NCBI RefSeq assembly: GCF_947496855.1
Contig: NZ_CANMED010000004.1
Location: 124,001-188,000, forward strand
Direction: 5' to 3'
From: an uncultured Aquimarina sp.
GTDB lineage: Bacteria > Bacteroidota > Bacteroidia > Flavobacteriales > Flavobacteriaceae
DNA: 64,000 nt
Shown: piece by piece, positions 33,529 through 43,248 of the stretch
Position numbering within the stretch: the stretch's first letter is position 1
How the letters are laid out: each line of letters opens with the position of its first letter
Position numbers and translations under genes: made by a program
Notes under the pieces: model-generated
Database searches by the model: none
Told to the model about the DNA's origin: nothing
Seen by the model: the letters and a program-made list of their open reading frames with translations, nothing else

Positions 33529-34350
33529 ATGCAAATCCATGAAACCGCCTTTGTAGTATCTACATATAGATCACAACATGAAGATGTTAGTAAAGATATT
33601 TATGCGAAGCTGTGGAATAATCCTGCCACTGAAGCTTTGATACCTGACATCCTAAAGAATGTTTCAGAACATGAATCTATTTTACATAGCATAAGAAACA
33701 GGTTCTTTTATGAGCAAATGAAATCTTTTTTTAATAAAAATAATGGCGGAACATTAATCAATTTTGGAGCTGGCTTTAGCATGTATCAATTTTTATTAGA
33801 AGATACCATTTCTACTATAGAGATTGACAAAAAAGAAATTATCAAATACAAAAAAGAGTACGTAGATCTTTGGACTGAAGAAATGAAATTACCTAAACGT
33901 GATATCCAATATTTATCTTTGGATTTTAATTTAGACACAGAAGAAGAGATGATCGCTTCATTAAAACCTTTGATCAAAAACAAACCTATATTTATACTAC
34001 TAGAAGGCGTTTTATTCTTCTTAAATCAAACGGTTACCAACAAAATTTTTCGAGTTTTTAAAAACCTTCAGCACGAAGGAGATCTGGTAGGAAGTGTATC
34101 TTATGTACCCGAAATAGAGAAAACCGATATATACAAAAGATTGCTTAATTATTTTGACAGTAATAATGATACTAATGACTCATTTTCTCATCAAACCATA
34201 CCTAATTCATATTATTCAAACATAAAAGGCTATCATCTTAAAGAGCATGAAAATGAATTTGATTTAGCAGGGATGTACGCGTCAGAGTTCGGTATAAATA
34301 ATAAGAATCAAATTCTTAATGAACACATGTATCTTTTAGAAAGAGATTAA
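33529..34350 (+). CDS. SAM-dependent methyltransferase, leucine carboxyl methyltransferase-like
   Basis: The protein has 273 residues and is soluble. The fold and motifs fit the PPM1/LCMT family: GTLINFGAGFSMYQFLLE as the SAM loop, ISTIEIDKKEIIKYKKEY, DIQYLSLDFN and PIFILLEGVLFFLNQ. In other bacteria these methylate carboxyl groups of small molecules or polyketides; the substrate here is unknown. Its stop overlaps the stop of the convergent 72-residue membrane protein by four bases (TTAA). Confidence 0.82.
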   Translation: MQIHETAFVVSTYRSQHEDVSKDIYAKLWNNPATEALIPDILKNVSEHESILHSIRNRFFYEQMKSFFNKNNGGTLINFGAGFSMYQFLLEDTISTIEIDKKEIIKYKKEYVDLWTEEMKLPKRDIQYLSLDFNLDTEEEMIASLKPLIKNKPIFILLEGVLFFLNQTVTNKIFRVFKNLQHEGDLVGSVSYVPEIEKTDIYKRLLNYFDSNNDTNDSFSHQTIPNSYYSNIKGYHLKEHENEFDLAGMYASEFGINNKNQILNEHMYLLERD

Positions 34351-34565
34351 CCTTGAGCCAGCAATGCTCCACAAATTCCTAATCCAACTACAAGATAAAC
34401 CCCTGCAAGAATAAAAAAAACTTTTCCTGCTTTACGGTTTTTAGTTCTAAAAAGAATCAAACCAATCAATGCTAAAAATATTGGTGGTCCTAACAAAATT
34501 AATAAGATTAAATACACTATTCCATTAAGATTTCCAACCTCTAATAAAATTGAATTCGTGATCAT
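34347..34565 (-). CDS. Small two-helix membrane protein of the radical SAM operon
   Basis: The protein has 72 residues with two membrane helices (about 13-38 and 47-70) joined by a basic loop RTKNRKAGK. No catalytic residues are obvious. Its ATG overlaps the radical SAM stop by four bases (ATGA), showing translational coupling. It is likely a membrane adaptor or subunit for the enzyme pair upstream. I do not recognise a named family. Confidence 0.75.
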   Translation of the reverse strand: MITNSILLEVGNLNGIVYLILLILLGPPIFLALIGLILFRTKNRKAGKVFFILAGVYLVVGLGICGALLAQG

Positions 34566-35956
34566 ATTATTTCTTCTCTTAATTGTTCAAGATATTCTTT
34601 TTTATCATCTCTATAAAATAGATTCATGGTTTCAAAAGGAATAATTTTACAATCCTTATTTACTATATGTACACAAGACTTTTTAACAGCCCTTACATCA
34701 AAATTATAAGCATCGATAAATTGCATAATAATAATTCTAAATAAGTTATCATACCCTAAATCAGGTGCATCAATCTCCGGCAGACAGCACATAATAGATT
34801 TAAGATTCTCAGAGGCTACATCTACAGAGTTCCCTGTACTAAACAACTCTAACATTTTACCATGCAATTCCGTATCCTGTTCATAAACAATGGTGTTCTT
34901 CCCATTATTTAATAAATCCGCCGGATTCACATAGCGTGTTAAAGGAATGATTCCTTCTTCATTCTTCAATGCATACCCCATCACTAAAGCATCTGGATTA
35001 CAGGGTACAGGAATTAAATCATCAGATTCAAAAACAGGAAACTGTTCTAATATTTTTCTGCGAACTTCTGTCAAAGTAATTCGATTTTCTTGAGTATCAA
35101 AATCCTCTAATCGGCCAGCAATTTGTGTAGGCTGTAGCGTTACTCCTCTTACACATTTCTGTTGTGTAGCAAATGATATGATATCCCCTATCTCTGAATC
35201 ATTTAGTCCTTTTTCTAAGGTAACTACCAAAGTAGTAGATAGGTTAAATTGGTTTAAATTTTCAATAGCTTGTTTTCTTACTTGAGTAAGATCCTCTCCT
35301 CTTAGCTTTTCCAAAACCTCAGCTTTCAAAGAATCAAACTGCAAATAAATTTCAAAATCAGGCATATAACTTGCTAGTCGTTCCGCAAATCCAATGTCCT
35401 TGGCTATTCTGACTCCATTTGTATTTACCATCAAATGCCGAATAGGCAATTTCTTGGCGTAATCAAGTATCTCAAAAAATTGAGGATGTATCGTTGGCTC
35501 ACCTCCACTAATCTGAACAACATCAGGTTCTTTCTCATTTTCGACAATAGTGTCCAACATTTTCTTTATTTCATCCAGTGTTCTATGCCTCCCATAATGA
35601 GGTGATGAGGATGCATAACAAGTTGGACAGGTAAGATTACATCTATCCGTAACCTCGATAATTGATAAGCAAGAGTGCTGCTCATGATCAGGGCATAACC
35701 CACAATCATATGGACATCCGTAATCAGTTGAAGTATTAAATTTATAAGGAAACTCTGAAGGTTTATTATAATTTCTGATATTCTTATAATATTCGATATC
35801 ATCTGCTATCAGCACTTTGGATCTGCCATGTTCAGGACATCGCTTTAACATAAAAACCTTATCTTCTTCAAAAACAATTTTGGCATCAATTCTCTTAAGA
35901 CAGGTAGGACATAAACTTAATGTAAAATCGTAATACGTATAATTTCTAGTTGGCAT
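34562..35956 (-). CDS. Radical SAM protein of the Tes/MJ0619-like type
   Basis: The protein has 464 residues. An N-terminal cysteine-rich region (C16, C19 in CPTC; C40 in CPEHG; C81, C85, C88 in CPYDCGLCPDH; C96) precedes the radical SAM cluster motif CNLTCPTC (C106, C110, C113), with GGEPT at 151-155. The C-terminal tail has SCVHIVNKDCKIIPFETMNLFYR. This arrangement is that of the MJ0619/tetraether-synthase-like group. Characterised archaeal relatives methylate a pterin precursor (MJ0619) or join lipid tails (Tes). Extra clusters are likely. It overlaps an Lgt-like gene upstream and a small membrane protein downstream, so a membrane lipid is a plausible substrate; this is inference. Confidence 0.85.
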   Translation of the reverse strand: MPTRNYTYYDFTLSLCPTCLKRIDAKIVFEEDKVFMLKRCPEHGRSKVLIADDIEYYKNIRNYNKPSEFPYKFNTSTDYGCPYDCGLCPDHEQHSCLSIIEVTDRCNLTCPTCYASSSPHYGRHRTLDEIKKMLDTIVENEKEPDVVQISGGEPTIHPQFFEILDYAKKLPIRHLMVNTNGVRIAKDIGFAERLASYMPDFEIYLQFDSLKAEVLEKLRGEDLTQVRKQAIENLNQFNLSTTLVVTLEKGLNDSEIGDIISFATQQKCVRGVTLQPTQIAGRLEDFDTQENRITLTEVRRKILEQFPVFESDDLIPVPCNPDALVMGYALKNEEGIIPLTRYVNPADLLNNGKNTIVYEQDTELHGKMLELFSTGNSVDVASENLKSIMCCLPEIDAPDLGYDNLFRIIIMQFIDAYNFDVRAVKKSCVHIVNKDCKIIPFETMNLFYRDDKKEYLEQLREEII

Positions 35957-36689
35957 AAAAGAGTTTTCGGATTGTTTTATGGTAGTAAATCAAGCATAAG
36001 ATACATAAATACTGAATACTACTAAGTCCTAAAACAAAAAAAGTATTAGGTTTTAAAAACTCTATCAAAAAACGAAATAGAAAATAAGAAATCATAAAAT
36101 ACTTGAAAAGTATTCCTGAATCTGAATTACGCTTATTTTGAAATCGCTTTAAAACAATCCATAATGGTATTAAAAAGACCACTTCGAAAAGCGCAATTGG
36201 ATATCTTAACAAACCATCTCCTAAATCCATTCCCAAAAAAGAAGATGTCTCTTTTCCGTAAGTAAATTCGTTGATTCCAGCTAAAAAACAACCAACTCTT
36301 CCTACTATTATCCCTAATATAATAGGAAACGTGAATAAGTCTCCAGATGATCTTTTTTCTTCAATGATTTTCTTAGCTAGCTCAACTCCTATCAAACCTC
36401 CAAAAAGACCGCCCATAATAGTTTTAGCGCTTAACAACTGAACTAGATATTCTGGACTAAATGCTAAAAAAGAAGGATTTTCTAAAAAACCAATGACTCT
36501 AGATCCTAAAAATGCTCCGAAGACTGCTCCTATGATTATTGATAATCTATTCGTAGAAGATATTGGATCTGTTATATTCCTTTTTAGAAATACATAGTAT
36601 CGAAATCCAACAAAAAAAGCAGCATATTCTAAAATCAAATGGATATTCACTTTAATACCAAAAACTACCGGTTCAAAAGGAATATCCAT
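35946..36689 (-). CDS. Divergent prolipoprotein diacylglyceryl transferase (Lgt)-like membrane protein
   Basis: The protein has 247 residues from ATG 36689 (an ATG at 36728 adds 13 residues) and about seven membrane helices. It follows the Lgt layout: GAVFGAFLGSR, MGGLFGGLIGV, GIIVGRVGCFLAGINEF and FLIEFLKP. Aligned by eye with E. coli Lgt, the Arg of GRLGN is kept, but the essential His of SFHGGLIG is Phe, the Asn of RLGN is Cys, and the Arg of EFFR is Lys. It is therefore unlikely to be a normal Lgt. It overlaps the radical SAM gene by 11 bp, suggesting a joint lipid- or lipoprotein-modifying role. Confidence 0.8.
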   Translation of the reverse strand: MDIPFEPVVFGIKVNIHLILEYAAFFVGFRYYVFLKRNITDPISSTNRLSIIIGAVFGAFLGSRVIGFLENPSFLAFSPEYLVQLLSAKTIMGGLFGGLIGVELAKKIIEEKRSSGDLFTFPIILGIIVGRVGCFLAGINEFTYGKETSSFLGMDLGDGLLRYPIALFEVVFLIPLWIVLKRFQNKRNSDSGILFKYFMISYFLFRFLIEFLKPNTFFVLGLSSIQYLCILCLIYYHKTIRKLFYAN

Positions 36690-36733
36690 TTTAATACTTA
36701 TTTTCGACTTAAAGATCGAAATATACATTTTAT

Positions 36734-38365
36734 TTACTTCATGACTTTAGCCATTACGTGATATCTCGGATCATCAATATCGTGCTCTATAACGTTTGCT
36801 AATCTTGGAGAAGCTTTGATCATTAATGCTTGACATTCTTCACTTAAGTGTTTTAACCTAACTTGCTTACCAGCTTCTTCATATTTCCTTACTAGATTAA
36901 AAATAGCTTCTAGTGCAGAATGATCACTCACACGAGATTCAATAAAATCAATCTCTACATTATCTGGATCATTCGCTATATCAAACTTACTATTAAAAGC
37001 TTGTATACTACCAAAGAAAAGCGGACCCCAAATTTCATACACCTTGGTTCCATCTTCCTTAAGATGTTTTCTAGCTCTAATTTTTTTCGCATTTTCCCAA
37101 GCAAAAACTAAAGCAGAAATAATAACTCCTACAAAAACGGCAATCGCCAAATCATAAATAACAGTAACTGCCGATACAATGACTAAAACAATAGCGTCAG
37201 CAATCGGAATTTTTCTAAGAATACGAAAACTAGACCATGCGAAAGTCTCTATCACCATCATAAACATAACTCCTACCAGAGCCGCAATAGGCACTTGTTC
37301 TATGTAGCTATCAGCAAACAAAATAAAAATCAATAAAGTGACAGCCATTATTATACCAGACAATCTTCCTCGCCCTCCTGCATTGATATTAATCACTGTT
37401 TGACCTATCATACCACACCCACCAGTACCTCCAAATAACCCACTTACTACATTACCAAATCCCTGAGCAACACACTCGCGATTACCATCACCTCTAGATT
37501 CTGTTAATTCATCAACTAAATTCATTGTCATTAAGGATTCTATCAGTCCAACCGAAGCTGCCAAAAATGCGAAGGGTAAAATAAACCATAAAGTATCAGC
37601 CGTAAAAGGTAAGAATTCCCATAACTCTACATTGGGTGTAGGAAATTCACCAGAAAGACCATCACCTCCACCTTCTCTAATATATGATCCTACTGTACTT
37701 ACTTTTAATTTAGCAAATACCACAATTCCAGTAGTTACTAATATTGCAGTTAAAGCAGCAGGTATTTTAGTAGTTAATTTAGGGAGTCCCCAAACAATCA
37801 TCATTGTTAACAACACCAACCCTAGTGTTGTGTAGAGTTCGATTCCTTCCATAGGAATACTGATATACTTTTTTACTCCATCGGCTGCTATTTCTAATTT
37901 CTTATGAGTAAACATTTTTACCTGAGCAATAAAAATCACTATTGCCAAGCCATTTACAAATCCCATCATAACGGGATGCGGAATTAAACGGACAAAACGA
38001 CCTAATTTAAATACCCCTGCAATGATCTGAATCAACCCCATCAAAACCACGGCAGCTAACAAATAATAGTATCCCATGTTATCTATTGGAATATCAAATT
38101 CTAAACCTTTTGCGTGACCTTCTGATATTAGATTTACAAAAATAACTGCCACTGCACCTGCAGCACCTGATATTAAACCAGGCCTCCCACCAAAAACAGC
38201 TGTAATAAGCCCTATAATAAAAGCTCCAGACAATGCCACCAAAGGATCAATTTGAGCCACAAAAGCAAAAGCCACTACCTCTGGTATCATAGCTAATGAC
38301 ACAGTAATTCCTGCTATAACATCATCTTTAGCATTTGGAATAATTTTTCTTACAAACTCGGTCAT
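36734..38365 (-). CDS. SulP family anion transporter with STAS domain
   Basis: The protein has 543 residues from ATG 38365 (an ATG 17 codons earlier adds an unlikely tail). About twelve membrane helices with the SulP signature (GLITAVFGGRPGLISGAAGAVAVI; GGTGGCGMIGQTVINI) are followed by a C-terminal STAS domain (about 430-543). It imports inorganic anions (sulfate, bicarbonate or similar). It ends 44 bp before the Lgt-like gene on the same strand and may share its transcript. Confidence 0.93.
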   Translation of the reverse strand: MTEFVRKIIPNAKDDVIAGITVSLAMIPEVVAFAFVAQIDPLVALSGAFIIGLITAVFGGRPGLISGAAGAVAVIFVNLISEGHAKGLEFDIPIDNMGYYYLLAAVVLMGLIQIIAGVFKLGRFVRLIPHPVMMGFVNGLAIVIFIAQVKMFTHKKLEIAADGVKKYISIPMEGIELYTTLGLVLLTMMIVWGLPKLTTKIPAALTAILVTTGIVVFAKLKVSTVGSYIREGGGDGLSGEFPTPNVELWEFLPFTADTLWFILPFAFLAASVGLIESLMTMNLVDELTESRGDGNRECVAQGFGNVVSGLFGGTGGCGMIGQTVININAGGRGRLSGIIMAVTLLIFILFADSYIEQVPIAALVGVMFMMVIETFAWSSFRILRKIPIADAIVLVIVSAVTVIYDLAIAVFVGVIISALVFAWENAKKIRARKHLKEDGTKVYEIWGPLFFGSIQAFNSKFDIANDPDNVEIDFIESRVSDHSALEAIFNLVRKYEEAGKQVRLKHLSEECQALMIKASPRLANVIEHDIDDPRYHVMAKVMK

Positions 38366-38517
38366 AATCAGTTTATTTTGAGGGGGCAAAAATACAGTTA
38401 ATTTATGTCTTGACAAGCAAAATCAATTGCTATTCTATACCTCATATACAACTAAAACGTTATAGAAGATTTAAAAATCGTAAAACTTAGTATATTTATC
38501 CCTCATACATATCACCT

Positions 38518-40263
38518 ATGCGAATTACACTACTTACTATCAGCTTATTAATGATTATTTCTTGTAATACTTCTGAAAAAGAATCTACTAAAAATATTGA
38601 TTTTACAACAATTTTCGAAAAAAGTAACGGTACTGAAACACCAACATATCCAGAAGTGATTAGGTATTATAAAAATCTTTCTGAAACCTATCCGGAAATC
38701 GATATTCGAAAAATTGGAATTACTGACAGCGGTAATCCTTTACATATAATTACTCTTAATCCTGATAAAGAGTTTGATTTCGAAAAAATTCGAAAAACCA
38801 AACGTATCCTACTAATCAATAATGGAATTCATCCGGGAGAAAGCGATGGTATTGATGCAACAATGTTACTTTTTAGAGATATTGCTCAAGGTAAAATCGA
38901 AGCACCGAAAAACACGGTTACAGTAGCGATCCCTATCTATAACATTGGCGGTGCATTAAATCGTAATACCGGAACTCGAACCAATCAAAATGGACCGAAA
39001 GTGTACGGTTTTAGAGGAAATGCTCGAAATTATGACCTGAATCGTGATTTTATAAAGAGTGATACAAAAAATGCACAAACCTTTGCAGAGATTTTTCATT
39101 TGGTACAACCTGATGTTTTTATCGATAACCATGTAAGTAATGGAGCTGATTACCAATATACATTAACACATTTATTCACCCAACATAATAAATTAAATGG
39201 TAAGCTTGGTGATTATCTACATAACGAAATGCATCCACAGCTAGAAACATCGCTTTCTGCTAAAAACTGGGATATCACTCCTTATGTGAATGTTTGGGGA
39301 ACCACCCCAGACAAAGGCTGGACACAGTTTATGGATTCTCCCAGATATTCTACCGGATATACTACCTTATGGAACACCTTAGGAATGATGGTAGAAACCC
39401 ATATGCTAAAACCTTACAAACCTAGAGTAGAAGGCACCTATCAATTAATGAAATCAATGATTGATATTATTGAAAAAGATGGTGAAAAAATTAAATCTCT
39501 TCGTGAGCTTGCATTTTCAGATTTACCAAAACAAAAGACATATCCTGTAAACTGGAAAGTAGATACAACCAAAGTAACCAAATTTACTTTTAAGGGATAT
39601 GAAGGAGCATATATTGATAGTGAAATCACTGGATCAAAACGACTAAAATATGATCAGAAAAGACCCTATTCTAAGGAAGTACTATATCAAAATTATTTTA
39701 CATCAACTACTGAAATTACTATTCCTAAAGCTTACATAATTCCACAAGGATTGTGGGATATGAAAATAAAATTAGACCGCAACCAAATATCATACAAAAC
39801 CTTAGAAAAAGATTCTACTATATCCGTAGAAGTGTATCACATAAAGGATTACAAAAGTCGAAAATCTCCTTATGAAGGTCATTATTTACATTATTCAACC
39901 ACCGTTAAAAAAAGCGTAGAAGAAATAATTTTTAAAAATGGAGACTTGATCATTCCTACGAATCAAAAAGGCTTTAGGTATTTATTGGAAACATTAGAAC
40001 CCGAAGCTCCTGACTCATTTTTTAATTGGAATTTCTTCGATACTATTTTACAACAAAAGGAAGGGTTCTCTCCATATGTTTGGGAAGATAAAGCATCAGA
40101 ATTACTAAAAAGTGATCAAAAACTGAAACAGAAGTTCGAAGAAAAGAAAAAGGATAGTGCTTTTGCTAAGAATTGGTACGCACAATTAGATTGGATTCAT
40201 AAACAATCAGAAAACTATGAAAAAGCACATATGAGATATCCTATTTATCGAATTTTAAAATAA
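38518..40263 (+). CDS. M14 family zinc carboxypeptidase lipoprotein
   Basis: The protein has 581 residues. The lipoprotein signal is MRITLLTISLLMIISC. Zinc ligands are seen in HPGESDG (His and Glu) and DNHVSNG (His). The substrate Arg is in NYDLNRDFIKS and the catalytic Glu in GMMVETHML. It probably trims peptides at the cell envelope. It ends three bases before the convergent ABC gene, with no clear terminator between. Confidence 0.92.
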   Translation: MRITLLTISLLMIISCNTSEKESTKNIDFTTIFEKSNGTETPTYPEVIRYYKNLSETYPEIDIRKIGITDSGNPLHIITLNPDKEFDFEKIRKTKRILLINNGIHPGESDGIDATMLLFRDIAQGKIEAPKNTVTVAIPIYNIGGALNRNTGTRTNQNGPKVYGFRGNARNYDLNRDFIKSDTKNAQTFAEIFHLVQPDVFIDNHVSNGADYQYTLTHLFTQHNKLNGKLGDYLHNEMHPQLETSLSAKNWDITPYVNVWGTTPDKGWTQFMDSPRYSTGYTTLWNTLGMMVETHMLKPYKPRVEGTYQLMKSMIDIIEKDGEKIKSLRELAFSDLPKQKTYPVNWKVDTTKVTKFTFKGYEGAYIDSEITGSKRLKYDQKRPYSKEVLYQNYFTSTTEITIPKAYIIPQGLWDMKIKLDRNQISYKTLEKDSTISVEVYHIKDYKSRKSPYEGHYLHYSTTVKKSVEEIIFKNGDLIIPTNQKGFRYLLETLEPEAPDSFFNWNFFDTILQQKEGFSPYVWEDKASELLKSDQKLKQKFEEKKKDSAFAKNWYAQLDWIHKQSENYEKAHMRYPIYRILK

Positions 40264-40266
40264 GAT

Positions 40267-40947
40267 TTATTCTAAATCTAACTTATCTATTTTAAGTCCA
40301 ATACCCGACGCTTGCATCTCTTTTTCAATAATTTCAAATTGAGATTTATCTACACTTTTTAAAATACATCCATTTTTTAAATGATGTAAATAATCACAAG
40401 TTTCATACAATGTAGAAAAAATATGTGATGACAAAATCACTATTTTATTAAGTTCTTTTAATTTTACCAAAAGCTGATTAATAATTGCATTGCTATAAAT
40501 ATCAACTCCATTAAATGGTTCGTCTAAAATAAAAACATCATTTTTTTGCAATAAAATACCTGTTAATGCTAGTTTCTTTTTCATTCCTGTAGAATACGTT
40601 TCGGCGTATTGATCTAGGGGTAAGTCAAAAATATTTTTTTCTTTGAAATTATTTATTTCAATATTTCTGGCATTACATAATAATTGTAAATATTCCTTTC
40701 CTGTAATCTTTGACAAAAAATATGGATCAGTTGGCAAAAAACCTATGAAATCTTTCACTTTACCTTCCGTATATGTTACAGTACCTCTAAAATTTTCCAT
40801 TCCAGAAATAGCTCTAAACAAAGTAGTTTTTCCAGCTCCGTTCTCCCCTACCACACCATGAATTTCTCCTGGGTTAAATGCTAAATTAATATCATTGAGG
40901 ATCTTATTATTTCCATAAGATTTATACAATTTTTTAATATATATCAT
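40267..40947 (-). CDS. ABC transporter ATP-binding protein
   Basis: The protein has 226 residues. Walker A is GENGAGKTTL, the signature is YSTGMKKKLAL, and Walker B is VFILDEPFNG. It resembles the single-domain ATPases of ABC-2 exporters. Its start overlaps the permease stop by four bases. Substrate unknown. Confidence 0.95.
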   Translation of the reverse strand: MIYIKKLYKSYGNNKILNDINLAFNPGEIHGVVGENGAGKTTLFRAISGMENFRGTVTYTEGKVKDFIGFLPTDPYFLSKITGKEYLQLLCNARNIEINNFKEKNIFDLPLDQYAETYSTGMKKKLALTGILLQKNDVFILDEPFNGVDIYSNAIINQLLVKLKELNKIVILSSHIFSTLYETCDYLHHLKNGCILKSVDKSQFEIIEKEMQASGIGLKIDKLDLE

Positions 40948-41861
40948 TTCAGTAGTAGATCTAAGTTCTTTATAGTCTTGTTATAAAAATAAGGTATTGC
41001 GATTATCAGAATTGGTGGAAATAAAAGACACAATATGCCTATTATCCCTTGAAATATTTCCATTCCTTGATTCTGAAAAGAATATTTCATTAACAAATAC
41101 ATCAACATATACGAAAACCCTGCAAACAAGAAAAATAAAGTTATATGTAACTGATCAAAGTAAAAAATTGACAACCCTATAAGAATCGGAAGCGCTAGTA
41201 CAAAACTATTTCGAAGAGCTATTCCGATTTTATGTCTTAGAAATTCTCTAGAATTCATAGCATGTATCCAAATATAGAAATCTGAATCCGGCTTCATAAA
41301 ATAACTGGAACAAACAAAAAAAACAGAGACTAAAGAGAATACTCCTAAATTAAAATTCCCTTTATAAACAGCTATAATAGTCAAGCAATATATTAACAGA
41401 AACAACCATAAAGTTTTACGAAAACCGATAACAAATTCAAAAGGCTTCTTACCAAAAGGAGTTGGTACCATTAAGGATACTTTAGTTCTTTTTTTTGTTA
41501 AGGAGACTAAAAATGCTAAACCGTAAACCAAAAATACTTCAATGTAATATGTTTTGTATAGAAGAAACATTGCAAATGGAGTTACCTTTAGCATATTATT
41601 AATTACTATAATTTTTCGATAGTTTGCAATAGAAAAGTGTTGTTTTACAAATCTACGATGCTCGGAGTTGCCTATTGCATAAGTAAAAAATATACTGATT
41701 AGAGCATATATATAATTTGCATATAATATATTTTCAAAAATACTTGAAGACATCCAATAGAACAAAATAATAATTATAGGATATCCTATAAAAGGTTCTG
41801 TTCCGAAATCCTTAAAACTTCTATAAATACGTTTGTATTGTAATAAAAAATAATACTTCAA
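40944..41861 (-). CDS. ABC transporter membrane protein
   Basis: The protein has 305 residues and eight or more membrane helices. It is rich in aromatic residues and starts MKYYFLLQYKRIYRSF from a TTG codon (no ATG nearby). It partners the ATPase downstream through a four-base overlap. It resembles ABC-2 type permeases only loosely; the exported or imported substrate is unknown. Confidence 0.8.
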   Translation of the reverse strand: MKYYFLLQYKRIYRSFKDFGTEPFIGYPIIIILFYWMSSSIFENILYANYIYALISIFFTYAIGNSEHRRFVKQHFSIANYRKIIVINNMLKVTPFAMFLLYKTYYIEVFLVYGLAFLVSLTKKRTKVSLMVPTPFGKKPFEFVIGFRKTLWLFLLIYCLTIIAVYKGNFNLGVFSLVSVFFVCSSYFMKPDSDFYIWIHAMNSREFLRHKIGIALRNSFVLALPILIGLSIFYFDQLHITLFFLFAGFSYMLMYLLMKYSFQNQGMEIFQGIIGILCLLFPPILIIAIPYFYNKTIKNLDLLLK

Positions 41862-41976
41862 AGATTATGGCATAGATTAAAAAAATAAAACAATGTATAT
41901 CATAGGTCACATTCTGATTACAAAAGTTACATTTTTTTAATCTCAGAAATTTTCATTATCAACTTCCTAATACATA

Positions 41977-42585
41977 TTATGATAGATAATCATGAGAAAA
42001 AAGCTTTTTGATATTCGCATAAGAATTGGTCAGTGCTTTTTTCGCTTTTTTCCTATTTTTCCATTTCACTTTTGTAATCCCTTCATTTTTCTGAGGCACC
42101 AATTCTCCATCAAACTCAGTAATCATTTCGAACCAATAGGTAACCTTTAATCGGAATTCACCATTTCTCTTAAATACGTGAAATGTTTTGTATAAAAATT
42201 TGGTAATTTCCAGTCCTGTAACTCCTGTCTCCTCTTCTACTTCACGAATTGCAGCAGTTTCTAAATGCTCCTTTTTCTCTACTTTACCTTTTGGTAAATC
42301 CCATTTACCATTACGCTTAATAAATAAAATCTCTTTCTCAGCATTATATGCTTTTCCCCCTGCTGCAACTACAACCGGCAGTTTAGCATACAGATGCTCT
42401 AAAAGTTTATCTTCAATTTTATGATAGAAATGATATTTAACTTCAATACCTTCATTTTCTTTTCGCAAAATATTTCTGATAATTTTAGGAAAATCTACTT
42501 CTTTGATATGAATTGTTTCATAATCTTCAATTCCCTTTTTTGTAGACAGAATAATAGGCGTATTATTCACAAAAACTTTATACAT
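41977..42585 (-). CDS. NUDIX hydrolase
   Basis: The protein has 202 residues from ATG 42585. The Nudix box is exact: GKVEKKEHLETAAIREVEEE continuing TGV (G-x5-E-x7-R-E-V-x-E-E-x-G-V). The N-terminal about 65 residues are family-specific. It hydrolyses a nucleoside-diphosphate-linked substrate. Only eight bases separate its ATG from the divergent pyrE ATG. Confidence 0.95.
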   Translation of the reverse strand: MYKVFVNNTPIILSTKKGIEDYETIHIKEVDFPKIIRNILRKENEGIEVKYHFYHKIEDKLLEHLYAKLPVVVAAGGKAYNAEKEILFIKRNGKWDLPKGKVEKKEHLETAAIREVEEETGVTGLEITKFLYKTFHVFKRNGEFRLKVTYWFEMITEFDGELVPQKNEGITKVKWKNRKKAKKALTNSYANIKKLFSHDYLS

Positions 42586-42588
42586 TTG
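42581..42588 (+). promoter_or_regulatory. -7 box overlapping the NUDIX start
   Basis: TACATTTG fits TAnnTTTG and ends six bases before the pyrE ATG, so a transcript from it would be leaderless or nearly so. The box covers the start codon of the divergent NUDIX gene. No clear -33 partner is seen. Confidence 0.4.
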
Positions 42589-42593
42589 CAACT

Positions 42594-43235
42594 ATGATTT
42601 TTGATAAAAATACGGCAAAAAAAACCGCTGAACTATTATTGCAAATTAATGCAATTAAATTACAACCGCAAGAACCTTTTACTTGGGCATCAGGATGGAA
42701 ATCTCCAATCTATTGTGACAATCGTGTTACACTTTCATATCCTGTGATTCGCAACTTTTTAAGAGAGAATCTTGCTAAATTTATCGAAGAAAAATACGGC
42801 AAACCTGATGTAATAGCTGGTGTAGCTACTGGTGCCATTGGTATCGGGATGCTTGTTGCTGAACAACTAAACTTACCTTTTATTTATGTTCGGCCAGAAG
42901 CAAAAAAACACGGAAGAAAAAACCAAATAGAAGGAATTATACCTTCAGGTAAAAATGTAGTCGTGGTAGAGGATCTTATAAGTACTGGGAAAAGTAGCCT
43001 TAATGCGGTAAAAGCTTTGAATGAAGCAAACGCGAACGTCAAAGGAATGGTTGCCATCTTTAACTACGGTTTTGATATTGCCTCAAAAAACTTTGAAGAA
43101 GCGGCATTATCTTTGCAAACCTTAAGTAATTATGAAAACCTTCTGGAACAAGCATTAGATACTAACTATATCACAGAAGAGCAACAAAAAACGCTACAAA
43201 ACTGGAGAATTAATCCAGCAGAGTGGAATCAATAA
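42594..43235 (+). CDS. pyrE: Orotate phosphoribosyltransferase
   Basis: The protein has 213 residues of PRTase type I. The PRPP-binding loop is VVVVEDLISTGKSS, with IAGVATGAIGIGMLVAEQL and FIYVRPEAKKHGRKNQIEG. It makes orotidine monophosphate in pyrimidine synthesis. It is followed at 13 bp by the SRPBCC gene. Confidence 0.97.
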   Translation: MIFDKNTAKKTAELLLQINAIKLQPQEPFTWASGWKSPIYCDNRVTLSYPVIRNFLRENLAKFIEEKYGKPDVIAGVATGAIGIGMLVAEQLNLPFIYVRPEAKKHGRKNQIEGIIPSGKNVVVVEDLISTGKSSLNAVKALNEANANVKGMVAIFNYGFDIASKNFEEAALSLQTLSNYENLLEQALDTNYITEEQQKTLQNWRINPAEWNQ

Positions 43236-43248
43236 ATTTTTAACATCA

